DNA of 64,000 nucleotides from Ostrinia nubilalis. Taxonomy: Eukaryota; Arthropoda; Insecta; Lepidoptera; Crambidae. The position numbers and the translations under genes were made by a program. Below, piece after piece: positions 23,801 through 31,649 of this stretch (positions are counted from its first letter, which is position 1; every line of letters starts with the position of its first letter). The notes under the pieces were generated by a model. The model worked only from the letters and a program-made list of their open reading frames with translations. It made no database searches and had not been told where the DNA came from. The DNA lies in assembly GCF_963855985.1 (NCBI RefSeq), contig NC_087099.1:774001-838000 (forward strand), read 5' to 3'.

Positions 23801-25512
23801 GATTCTTTGCGATAGAACGAGATGACATGACTTTCAATGGGCAGTTAACACTGTTGGCGATAGTACGTATTTTTCTATGAACGAAGCAAATTATCCACGT
23901 GAGCCAACTTTGAAACCAAAAAAAAAAGAATAATTAATATTTTATGAAAAAAATATTTTGTTTTTTTTTACGTAAATCGATTAAGTTACTGATTCTGAGT
24001 CGTTCCTAAAAATTTAGATACTGATAACAAAATCACCTGTATATTAACTACCCACTCTCAGAATGATTTGTGGAGCGTAGGTCTGGCGTTCACCAGCTCT
24101 TATTCCTATCAGGCTAAACAATATGAACTCCCACAGCGAATGTACACAGCTTGTGATCAAACGGTTGAAAGAAAAAAAGAATAAAGCAATTACTCGTATA
24201 TAATTTGACTCATAATATATTTTTTTCAGGTGCATCCATAGGTTATTCAGGAGCCCTTTGCGTTTTCATAGTGGTTCCCATCTCTCACTACTGGGGGCGG
24301 AAGTTGACCTTGATTATTCTCACCTTCACTTCATTAATAGCCTCTGCAGTTATTTACTTTAGTAAAACTCCTATACATTTAGTCATATGCCAACTCTTAT
24401 TTGGACTGCCGGCAAGTGCCTCGACTTCTATATGTTTATTGATACTGTCGGAATACTCATCTCCTCAGTACAGAGGAGTACTGCTAACTATAAAATCATC
24501 GTCATTTTTCTGGGGTGTTTGGATTGCAAACGCGACCGGAATCTTCACGCATTATAAGTACATTGGTCTCATCGGAATCGGTTGGTCCGGTTTTAGCTTA
24601 ATCATTTCCTTGTTCATACCGGAGTCGCCTTACTGGCTGGCCTATCGAGGAAGGCAAGACGAATGTGCCAAGGCCCACCGATGGATGAAAGGAGTTGACG
24701 AAAATTCTGAGAAAGAACTAACAGCGCTATTAAATTCTGTCAAAGAAAATAACGAAAAGAAGCAATCGATTACATCCTTGCGACAATATTTTAAAGATTT
24801 TCGAATAGATATCAAGAAGCCCGAGGTCTTCAAGCCATTACTTCTTGCCTGCCTCTCCGGGTCGATCTATCATTTGTCGGGGAAGCTGGCGTGCGCTGTC
24901 TACGCCATTGAAATGATGAAGAAGTTAAGTGGGAACCAAACAACGGTGCACATCGGCGTGTTGACAATAGACGGATTTACTATATTAGGGATGTATATTG
25001 GCAGCGTATTATCTAAAATACTTAAAAGAAGGACGCTACTACTATCGATGACAATATCAGGCATAATATTTTTATTCACGATGAGTATTTACCTCTACCT
25101 TATTAAATTATCTGTGTTTTCAGAAAATGCGCACATTATCATTAGCTTGTTGGTTGGATATACTTTGTCAATATGCTGTGGCCCGATAATAATGGCGGCA
25201 ACTATAGCAGCTGAATTGATTCCATTTGAGTTAAGAAGTGTTTGCGCTGCTTTCTATACTATTTTTGTGATGTTTTTAATGAGTAGTATTGTCAAAGTAT
25301 CTCCATATGTTTTCAACTCTCTGGGTTTTGAGGGGGCATACTTGGGTTTTGGTATCTGCGCCACAATAATTATAATTTTAGAGTACAAGTACTTGCCAGA
25401 AACCAAAGACAAAACTTTGTATGAAATAGCTGAGATGTTTAAAATTAAAAAACAATGTGAGACTACTGAATGTAAACTTTTAGAAAGTAATGATCCAGAG
25501 ACTAAAGCATAG
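14875..25512 (+). CDS. Facilitated trehalose/sugar transporter (Tret1-like), copy 2, hybrid, with a TE-filled intron
   Basis: Exons 14875-14940, 15127-15265 and 24230-25512 join in the same phases as copy 1 to 495 codons plus TAG, with no frameshift or internal stop. Family motifs are intact: HYWGRK, SSPQYRG, PESPYW and PETKDKT. The second intron is nearly 9 kb because a Copia element with a nested LINE sits in it (15518-23488); both splice sites remain intact. The protein follows copy 3 over most of exon 3, but its last 30 or so residues (ending LLESNDPETKA) and its 3' flank follow copy 1. I read it as an unequal-crossover hybrid. Whether it is still spliced properly across the insertion cannot be told from DNA. 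Confidence 0.87.
15518..15708 (+). repeat. 5' LTR of the Copia element
   Basis: 191 bp, near-identical to 23298-23488; followed directly by the primer-binding site. Confidence 0.92.
15866..16621 (+). pseudogene. Copia Gag region with one nonsense codon
   Basis: ATG at 15866 opens a Gag of the UBN2/Copia type (LIGRENFATWKFSMKTYL near the start). A TGA at 16472-16474 interrupts the frame just before the zinc knuckle CFNCNKQGHFAKFC, which continues in the same frame. A CGA-to-TGA transition at a former CpG would explain it. Confidence 0.85.
16622..17327 (+). pseudogene. Copia protease and first part of integrase, cut by a LINE
   Basis: Protease motif LIDSGASMHM at the start, then the pre-integrase zinc-binding region (HLRMGHLN..CTHCLEGKQA) and the first integrase catalytic Asp in ELIHSDLCGPM. 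The frame runs into LINE sequence at 17328. The remaining integrase resumes after 20931. Confidence 0.88.
17328..20927 (-). mobile_element. CR1/L2-like non-LTR retrotransposon (LINE) nested in the Copia integrase
   Basis: Minus-strand LINE about 3.6 kb long: endonuclease/RT ORF, 700-bp 3' UTR, and a 3' end of tandem GACTTT repeats (plus strand 17329-17350). CTGG is found on both sides (17324-17327 and 20928-20931), a short candidate target duplication. The ORF starts right at the 5' junction, so any ORF1 and 5' UTR are missing. A related 3' end opens at 63815 at the window edge. Clade assignment is by motif style only. Confidence 0.88.
18031..20916 (-). CDS. LINE ORF2: endonuclease plus reverse transcriptase
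   Basis: 961 codons without a stop. N-terminal APE-type endonuclease (FKIVHQNIQGLASK near residue 15, VLVCGDFNVNLL near 145, LTSDHCGIKV near 215). Reverse transcriptase in the middle: FKSGSKTDPGNYRPISILP, FCDLSKAFDCVEH, MGVPQGSILGPFLFLIYIND and the catalytic FADDT. The intact frame suggests recent insertion. The listed first Met is close to the truncated 5' junction, so the native start may lie upstream in a full element. Confidence 0.9.
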   Translation of the reverse strand: MFKLRHSTKAKPGTFKIVHQNIQGLASKVLEIELFLKSFDINVMCITEHWLKKYESSFHIDNYQLSSAFFRKSAIHGGSLIFVNNNIKYKERKDVVGLSVERVVEISCVELESYIIVCVYRPPSGDFGIFEAAIEDALNKTCNSNKKVLVCGDFNVNLLYSSSSYSVRLLSLFQSFNLFSQFKEPTRITETTATCLDNIFSSCVPDNKAVIHNLTSDHCGIKVEFICNNLNNKSKKNAVCRPVTISRLERFKNNLENKLHLVPYVQGDPDALYNNLFECIKTEHDKVFTVKPLKPNTKSKFSDWATKGIYKSRNTLYELYGMKKYNNSISFLEHVKKYSKIFKKVCFMAKSFYIRDKIGNASNKIKETWNVINRETGKLKLKDNDFSLKVHDNLISADKDVAEAFDKFFGNIASATTANLKSSPSEAEEILKTHVTPCDSHFSFKHITPLDITKTFNLLNVKSTTDIWGISVKIVKHIIDIISPQLAIIFNNCIEKGIFPDLMKHSRLMPLFKSGSKTDPGNYRPISILPALSKIFEKIIQEQLMIHFGSNKLFHSEQYGFTKGRSTTDAGVALLKHIFEAWENSQNALGVFCDLSKAFDCVEHQTLIRKLHYYGVKDSALDLIQSYLNFRVQKVDINGVLSSGSPVKMGVPQGSILGPFLFLIYINDLPYFVKDSCEIVLFADDTSLIFNIDRSKNNFDDVNNALTRVLSWFTTNNLQLNAKKTKCIKFSLPNVKTVSTQIELNNNAIDLVDSTVFLGITLDSKLQWGPHAPHIETLAGKLSSAAFAIKRIRSLTDVSTARLVYFSYFHSLMSYGIMLWGKAADFETIFILQKRAIRYLYKMKARASLRELFKEIGILTAASQYILNCILFIQKNITEFKKKSDIHQINTRNKNKLAIPAFRLNKVFASFMGQGIHFYNKVPDKYKELPYNKFKDIVKDHMLKKAYYTTRDFLNDKSSWE
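20932..21803 (+). pseudogene. Copia integrase, second part, and linker
   Basis: Holds the second catalytic Asp (IIRTDNGKEY) and the Glu (NGLAERMNRT) of the DDE core, followed by the Copia-type C-terminal region and an acidic linker. Ends at a TAA; the RT region continues in the same frame, so this is a nonsense break in one polyprotein. Confidence 0.88.
21831..23303 (+). pseudogene. Copia reverse transcriptase and RNase H region
   Basis: 490 codons from an internal Met. RT motifs: KARLVIKGYAQ, QMDAVSAFLQGE and the catalytic AVWVDDLILF. RNase H motifs: GYCDADWAGD, STAEAEYMS, SDNQSAI and SKHIDIRYHF. Intact by itself, but it is the C-terminal part of a broken polyprotein. Confidence 0.9.
23298..23488 (+). 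repeat. 3' LTR of the Copia element
   Basis: 191 bp, preceded by the purine tract GGGGAGGG; about one difference from the 5' LTR (CCACAAAA against CCAAAAAA), so the insertion is recent. Confidence 0.92.
23747..23862. repeat. Short palindromic repeat in transporter copy 2 intron
   Basis: About 105-115 bp absent from the same place in copy 3 (about 36025). Ends read CACTGTTAAC and GTTAACACTG. An inverted relative lies in element B (about 31364-31450). Confidence 0.6.
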
Positions 25513-25600
25513 AAACATAATATTCATTATAATGTTTTAATTTTAGTTTTGTAAGATTTCTTAAGTTTTGTATTATTTTACACTGATTTTAATTACTTTA

Positions 25601-25606
25601 AATAAA
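25601..25606 (+). terminator. Polyadenylation signal of transporter copy 2
   Basis: AATAAA 89 bp past the stop codon, in a flank near-identical to that of copy 1. Confidence 0.6.
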
Positions 25607-25721
25607 GTGGCTCAACTATTAATTACATACGCGTTTAATTTAGTAACTTAATGTGAGATTAAGCTACTGTAAGCACAAAATAACACCTGACTTATACAGT
25701 ACTGAAGTCTATTATACATAC

Positions 25722-25993
25722 ATATAAGAGAATAAATCCTCTTTAGTTGTTTTTTTAATTAGGCAGAGAGCAGAGCTACTTTTCTTTTTCATGTTGACAT
25801 GTGACATGTGACATTTGACATGGTGTTATTAAAGTGAAAATTTTATTATTTTAGAAGATGAAAATGTATTATAATTTTAAAGGAATCGACAAGCTGATGA
25901 ATTAACTTTAAATGTCGTTTCTCTGTTGTGATTCGTAAACAATTTCTGTGTGAATAGATGATAGAATATTGTTGAAAATATCACTACTTTACA
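25722..25993 (+). repeat. Gypsy 5' LTR, left piece
   Basis: Matches the 3' LTR from 34188 onward apart from a 7-bp repeat-length difference (an extra GACATGT); ends at ACTTTACA, the duplicated target of element A. Confidence 0.9.
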
Positions 25994-27309
25994 CATTGAG
26001 TTATAATGTACTACGTACTAGAGAAGACATGTCAACGAGATTGTTTCTGGCACGCAAATTGGTCCGTGGACCGATCTTCAATTAGTATGTGCCCAGCGGT
26101 TGCTGTGACAACACGCCTGGGTGCAGTTTTGTTTTTTGAAAATATACCATCCTATACACGAAAATACTGTTCAAATAACTCCAGAAACATATTAAATAAA
26201 AATCAAGGAATGACTTTTTACCATTATGTTGTACATTTATGCACTTTAAAACACTAATTTAATTTTAATTTGTCAATTACAAGGCGTCACCGCGGCGGCA
26301 GCCATTTTACGAAAATTTCAAAGATTAAAAATCGCAGAATTGACACTGACTCATAAATTACTATACGAAAGGAAGGTTAAATAAAGCAATAAAAAGATTT
26401 TTTTAACGATTATTAGCAATTTGTATTGCACAAATTACTAATAGTCCCGTCCAGCCCCTCGTGTTAAGCTAAATAAGCTTGGGTTACGAGTGGGCTCACA
26501 CAATAGTCGTGCGGCATCATGGATCAAACTTGTTCGAATCTCACTGCTGTTGTTCGTATGCGACTGGTTAGTTAGTAAATCACCCTAATTATTGACACCT
26601 AGCTCACGAGATAGGCTAAAATTATAATAATTATACAGTGTGTCTGGTCACCAGTGTCCGACCCGTTAGGGCGCAGTAATATGATCAATTTTATTGACAA
26701 ATCTACTGAAAAAAAAATTAGAAAGTGAACTTACCTTTTTTCTATTTTTAGATGCACTAAGTCATTACCTAAAAACTGATATAATACCTTGGCTTTAAAT
26801 CAACTAATCTAGGTGCTAGCTACACAGGAGATGCAGCGGTGGAAAGGAGAGGTGGGAATAGTCCCGTAACTTCTACCTCACTTTGTATAGAATTGAGGTA
26901 CAGCTATTATACGAGTACTCAACCGCTGAGGAGCTCAATAGTTAACAATAGTGACAATAAAATAACTGAACGTCAGAAAAGTTCCGGAGTGGAGGCGGGT
27001 CCATATTCGGTTGCATAAAAAATATTGTCATAATTTAAGAGTGCATAAAGTTTTTTGGCATAGGTACTCATCATTTCGCATAACGTTCATACAGAATAAT
27101 TCATAAGGCATATTTTTTTTGCCATAACCACTTTTATTATAATAATATTTTAGTATATATTTTTTCTGTATACTCGTTTTTTTAATAACGATTTCTAGGC
27201 ATAACATTTATTGGCATCTAAACCAATGCCATAAATATTATCATTCATAATATACAAAATACCATAATTTTAACAAATATGAAATATAAAAATGTTATAA
27301 GTTAACAAA

Positions 27310-27718
27310 TATAAATAGACAAGCAAGCATGCAAACAAGCATGCAAGCAAGCAGCAAGCATGCAATCAAACAGCAAGCATGCAAGCAAGCTGCAAGGAAG
27401 CATGTAAGCATGCATGCAAGCAAGGATGCAAACAAGCAAGCCTGCAAGCAAGCAGCAAGCAAGCAGCAAGCAAGCAGCAAGCAAGCAGCAAGCAAGCAGC
27501 AAGCAAGCAGCAAGCAAGCAGCAAGCAAGCAGCAAGCAAGCAGCAAAAAAGCAGCAAGCAAGCATGCAAGCAAGCATGCAAGCAAGCATGCAAGCAAGCA
27601 GCAAGCACGCAAGCATGCAAGCAAGCATCAAGCAAGCATGCAAGCAAGCAGCAAGGAAGCATGCATGCAAGCATGCAAGCAAGCAAGCATGCAAGCAAGC
27701 AAGCATGCAAGCAAGCAT
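27310..27718 (+). repeat. GCAAGCAAGCA satellite
   Basis: The core 27447-27545 is a run of nine 11-bp GCAAGCAAGCA units; the flanks are irregular GCATGCAAGCAA-type variants. Because 11 is not a multiple of 3 and the unit has no stop, several frames stay open on both strands; those ORFs (Lys/Gln/Ala/Ser or Leu/Ala/Cys) are artefacts of the repeat. Confidence 0.95.
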
Positions 27719-27732
27719 TAGGATTGCCTTAT

Positions 27733-27917
27733 CTCCGGCGCTGCGGGAAGTGCGGTCCTTCCGCTCTGGCGTAACATATACCCGACATGCCATGCTCGCT
27801 TCCGCAGCTTCGGCTTGCTGGTCGCCTTCGGCGACCAGCCTCAGCCGCTCCAGCTCGCACGGCTGCCGGATATATGTTACAGCGAGCGAGGACCGCACTC
27901 CCTCCGCGCCTCCGGCT
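27733..27917. repeat. GC-rich palindrome in the Mutator-like element
   Basis: Imperfect inverted arms meet at GGTCGCCTTCGGCGACC (27820-27836), with GTAACATATA/TATATGTTAC in matching positions. Confidence 0.75.
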
Positions 27918-28594
27918 TTTAAATTACACTCTAGTATAGGGCAGACTAGTACCACGTGGAAGAGACCACGGCCAGTCGGGATCTACATAATTTCAGACCA
28001 GGCAAGCTTAATGTTGTAAAAGAAATGTGGACTGTATAATATGTGCGTTATAATAGATAAGAGGGATTCAAGATCAAACAGAATGTAGTTTCACGAGCTT
28101 AAGTTTTCTAAGAAACAGGTCAAAAATTAAGAACAAAAATGACAATGATACAGAGAAAATTTAGTTTTTGCAAATCTATAGGCCGAAAGAGTATAAAGGT
28201 GGAAGGAGGATCGTTCGCAACATCACAAATACATAATTATTTAATCTTCAATGTTGGTTGCTCTTATAGACAATATTTATGACTTTAAATGTTATAAATA
28301 ATTAAATTATGTTTATAGTATTTTATTAAAAACAAACTTTATGTATATAAAAATTATGTTCTTTACATTTATGATTATTTAAATTATGGTATTGAAAATT
28401 AGAGAAAGTTATTATTATGCCTAAGAAACCATTATGCATTTAGAAAACTATGCATATCAAAGTTTATGCGAAAAAACTTTATGCAAATACTGTTATACCA
28501 AACTAAATTATGATGAAAAATGTTATGCGTCTAAGAGGGCACCCAGTGGAGGCGTGGGTCATCTCTAACTTTGTCCCTACCGTGACGAGTGGGA

Positions 28595-28735
28595 ATTTTT
28601 CTAAAATCTCAAGATGGAGTGACTAAAGATAGCAGGAAGACGCTGTGTGCAGGCCACTATCAACTGGGCGACGTGAAAATCATTGGAGGAGGCCTTTGTT
28701 CAGAAGTGGACGTCCAGTAGCTAAAATGATGATGA
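28595..28735 (+). repeat. RTE-like 3' end inside TIR element A
   Basis: GGAGGAGGCCTTTGTTCAGA..GTGGACGTCCAGTAGCTAAA with ATGATGATG tail. Confidence 0.7.
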
Positions 28736-29540
28736 GATGTTTCCTTACAGTATCCAATTCAATAGGCAGAAACTAAACGTAAACGAAGTGTCGCCTCTGT
28801 AATGGTATCATTATCTATAACTCATGATATTTCGTGCGCTGTTGGATGACAGTTTTAAACTAGAGATGGGTCATTTTTTTATCGAATTAGAAAATACCAG
28901 TTAACGATTCTCAAGGCGATTATCGATTACATTAGATTTTAATCGGGAAGAAAAATTATTAAAGGCTTAAGCATCAGTATAAAGCCCATACGCACTTGTA
29001 GCACAAGTAACACGATTAGCAACAATCCCCTCAGTTGTGAATTCGGAATCGCCAGTTGTAATTTTAAATTCGCATCACAGAGTGAAGTAACTAACACCAA
29101 AAAACGGCAGAGCGAAGTGATTTCGTTTCAACTGCCACGTTTTGTCACTTGTCTAGGAGGGCTAATATTAGTCTAAGGGAGGGGCGCTTAGATTACATTA
29201 CAGGAAACGCACAATATAATAAAAGAAAATAATGTAAGTAGCTGAACATTTTTGCTATTGAGCACCATGAAAATTATAAATAACACAATTTAGTCGATTT
29301 GTTTATTTTCACAATCGATTCAAAATGTCTATGATGAGGCGACCGCAGGAACGTCACTATTCGCGCAATCCTAGCAATGAAGTTCGACATTTTCTGGTGC
29401 AGATTTTATCGCCATAAATTATGAAACTTGATAGTCATGGATTTGACTGACAGCTGTCCGTCAAATTCCCGCCCCGCACCCCGCACTGCACATATTTTGT
29501 TCGCGATGTCTGTTCTATACGTAGTAATATTACTTCAATG

Positions 29541-29612
29541 ACTTTACAAGAGCAACACATTGTTTCATTTTGCCGATCCTAGAGAATGAATGAATAGACT
29601 AATAGTCTTATA
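29541..29612 (+). repeat. Gypsy 5' LTR, right piece
   Basis: Starts with the second ACTTTACA and matches the 3' LTR end through CTAATAGTCTTATA. Confidence 0.9.
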
Positions 29613-29620
29613 AAACGAAT

Positions 29621-30252
29621 AATAACACCATTAATTAAAGTCAAACTGACAGTAGAAGGAAAAATTGATATATTTGGCATATACGATTCGGGCTCTAACA
29701 TTTCTTTGATTAATTCAAAATTTTTAAAGATAAAAAAAGGAGGAAATGGTAGAAAGAGTGGTAGAAAGAGTGCCAAGCTATTAACAATTAATGGTGTTAA
29801 AGACACACAAGGTTTGACAACAATAAAAATAAAGATATTGGATATAGAGAAAACAATAGATGTTTATATTGTGGATGGTAAAGACTTCAAATATGATTTC
29901 TTAATTGGACTAGATATGATAAAAGAATTTAATTTGATCCAAGATGAAAATTTGAAAATCTTCCAAAAGGCAGAAGACTTTGCAAAGGAGGAATTACACC
30001 AAGAAAACGATTCTAATGAAATAAAACAGAACGATACCAACTACAATCTAATAAATTTTAATGAACATGTAAAGGAAGAGGATTTTACTATGGATCTGAG
30101 TCATTTAAATAGTCAGCAAAAAATTGAAATAAATGAGCTGGTTAATAAATATAGATCGTGCTTTGCAAAAGATAAATACGACATTGGAACAGTAACAGAC
30201 TATGAAGCACGTATTGACCTACTTGTTGATAAATATTGCTGTAAGAGACCTT
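29621..30252 (+). pseudogene. Gypsy protease region and RT start
   Basis: Open frame from the LTR edge, with retropepsin motif GIYDSGSNISLI and FLIGLDMIKEF about 75 residues later. Ends at the duplicated GAGACCTT where element B begins; the RT frame resumes after 31657. Confidence 0.8.
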
Positions 30253-30409
30253 CTCAGAATACAGAACAAACCAGAAACCGTCAACGGGCGTAAATGTGTA
30301 TTCATATAAAGTACTCCAAATCGCACTACTTTGACTTTAGAGCAATCAGTCAATGGCCGGCGCGCGCATTGTTTACATATCCGTCAGATTGACACTTTAT
30401 AATTAAATT

Positions 30410-31094
30410 ATGCCGTCTTGTGCCGTTCCAACATGTAAGAATGCTACTGGAATTACGAAGAAAGTGCATGGGATCATGTTTTATCCGTAAGTAGCACATT
30501 TCCAATTCATTTTAATTAAATAATAATTTTCAAAAAAAATCACGGTTGTATTTTGTAAGTGTTGCCACAGGTCAACGGAATATTTTACCCTACTTTTTTA
30601 TATTGAATTACATTTGTCTACTTATAAAAAATTCACGCGTTAATTTTGTTAGCGTTACCACAGAATAATGGAATATTTTCCCCATCCTTTTTGTTTTAAT
30701 TAGTTTTTAGTGTAATTTCATCCATGACATGACAACCTGATTAATTAAATTATAAGTGCCACTTGTGGTCTAAACTGAATAAATATTTTTGATTTTGATT
30801 TGATTTCAATATATTGAATTAATTTATAATATTACTCCCTAATAATGAGGAGATAATAAATTACTATCGTGAATTTCATACTTTCCCATTTATTCGAAAG
30901 TAAGGCATTGGTATCAACAGATCAGCAGCAGCAATATTTGTATATTTAATAATAATTTTAAGTAATTAATTATTGCTTACATACTTACTCTGATTTTTTT
31001 TCAGGATACACAGCCAGAGTTGCCTCGCAATCAAATTTAAGTATTGGTGATGTTTTTGATTTGGATTCTGTTTTTGACTCCAAGAAAAGTTAAA
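30410..31094 (+). pseudogene. THAP-domain gene remnant inside element B
   Basis: Exon 30410-30486 encodes MPSCAVPTCKNATGITKKVH followed by GIMFYP: the first zinc-ligand pair and opening strand of a THAP (C2CH) DNA-binding domain; a GTAAGT donor follows. A candidate acceptor (TTTTTTTCAG) ends at 31004. After it, one frame ends IGDVFDLDSVFDSKKS-stop, but it does not match the donor phase, and the second half of the THAP domain is missing. I infer an internally deleted transposase or host-like gene. Confidence 0.65.
30748..30808 (+). repeat. LINE 3' tail (GATTTT-type)
   Basis: AAGTGCCACTTGTGGTCTAA, then AATAAATATTTTTGATTTTG. Shares its sequence with 45138-45192; both look like very short 5'-truncated LINE ends. 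Confidence 0.6.
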
Positions 31095-31649
31095 CTAAAA
31101 GCACTACTGCGCCGTAAACAAATGTTTTGTTGTCGATATGTTTACATAATAAAGAACCTTAAGTTTCTTTTTTGTTTTACTTGGCATTCTAAAATTTATA
31201 TTCGACTTTTGTAATTGACTTTTAAATAACATATTATACCTACATAAAATATAGTACATATATTACACTATTTAATAGAAATAAATAATCATCTTACACT
31301 TAGTTACTTCGGAGTAAAAATTAAATTCATAGGTAGGTAGGGACTATCTATGCCTATGGCCAGTCATGTCGTCTCGTTCTATCGCAAAGAATCACCATTT
31401 GATAAGAGCGAGAGCAAAAACGGAAATGGATAGTTAACACTGGCCGTGTGTACTTATTTCACTTACTTATTTTTACTTGTTTAACATCTCTTTAAAAAAT
31501 TACATAATTTTACCCCAAAAATGGGGGTGTCACACGGCGCTAGTAACACTAAAGGGGGTAGAGGGGCGCGGGAGGGGAAGTATTTTGGACACAAGTTGCC
31601 GCGTAGAAATGTTATCGAACACTCCTTCTGGTTTGTTCCGTATTCTGAG

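Larger units (their letters stand above)
26997..28544. mobile_element. Mutator-like/foldback element with an 11-bp satellite core
   Basis: 9-bp duplication AGTGGAGGC on both sides (26988-26996 and 28545-28553). Ends start GGGTSC; the arms stay recognisable for roughly 300 bp as diverged inverted repeats with regularly spaced GCATAA words. Nine-bp duplications with very long TIRs are typical of Mutator-like elements. The centre is a short-unit satellite and a GC-rich palindrome. No transposase. Confidence 0.78.
25994..29540. mobile_element. TIR element A (3.55 kb) inserted in the Gypsy 5' LTR
   Basis: Flanked by the 8-bp duplication ACTTTACA (25986-25993 and 29541-29548). Both ends begin CATTGA and carry an imperfect inverted repeat of about 45 bp including TACTACGTA. 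An 8-bp duplication fits hAT or P superfamilies; the ends do not decide. No transposase ORF is seen. It carries a Mutator-like element (26997-28544) and an RTE 3' end. A segment near 26820-26875 also occurs, inverted, in intron 1 of transporter copy 1 (about 12545-12610). Confidence 0.85.
30253..31649. mobile_element. TIR element B (1.4 kb) inserted in Gypsy pol, with THAP gene remnant
   Basis: 8-bp duplication GAGACCTT (30245-30252 and 31650-31657). TIR of 24 bp starting CTCAGAATAC, one mismatch between ends. The inside has an ATG exon of THAP type, splice sites, a stop and an AATAAA (31148-31153). A THAP domain with an 8-bp duplication fits the P superfamily, but the ends are not classical P ends. 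It also holds a LINE tail (about 30748-30808) and a small palindromic repeat (about 31364-31450). Confidence 0.85.

Noticed and set aside
27295..28019. Several overlapping ORFs of 109-217 codons on both strands
   Set aside because: They are translations of the GCAAGCAAGCA satellite, which has no stop in several frames. No conserved domain; low-complexity Lys/Gln/Ala/Ser or Leu/Ala/Cys only.
31477..31649. N-terminal extension of the Gypsy RT open frame
   Set aside because: This part lies inside TIR element B; the Gypsy sequence starts at the duplicated GAGACCTT at 31650. The open frame across the junction is chance.
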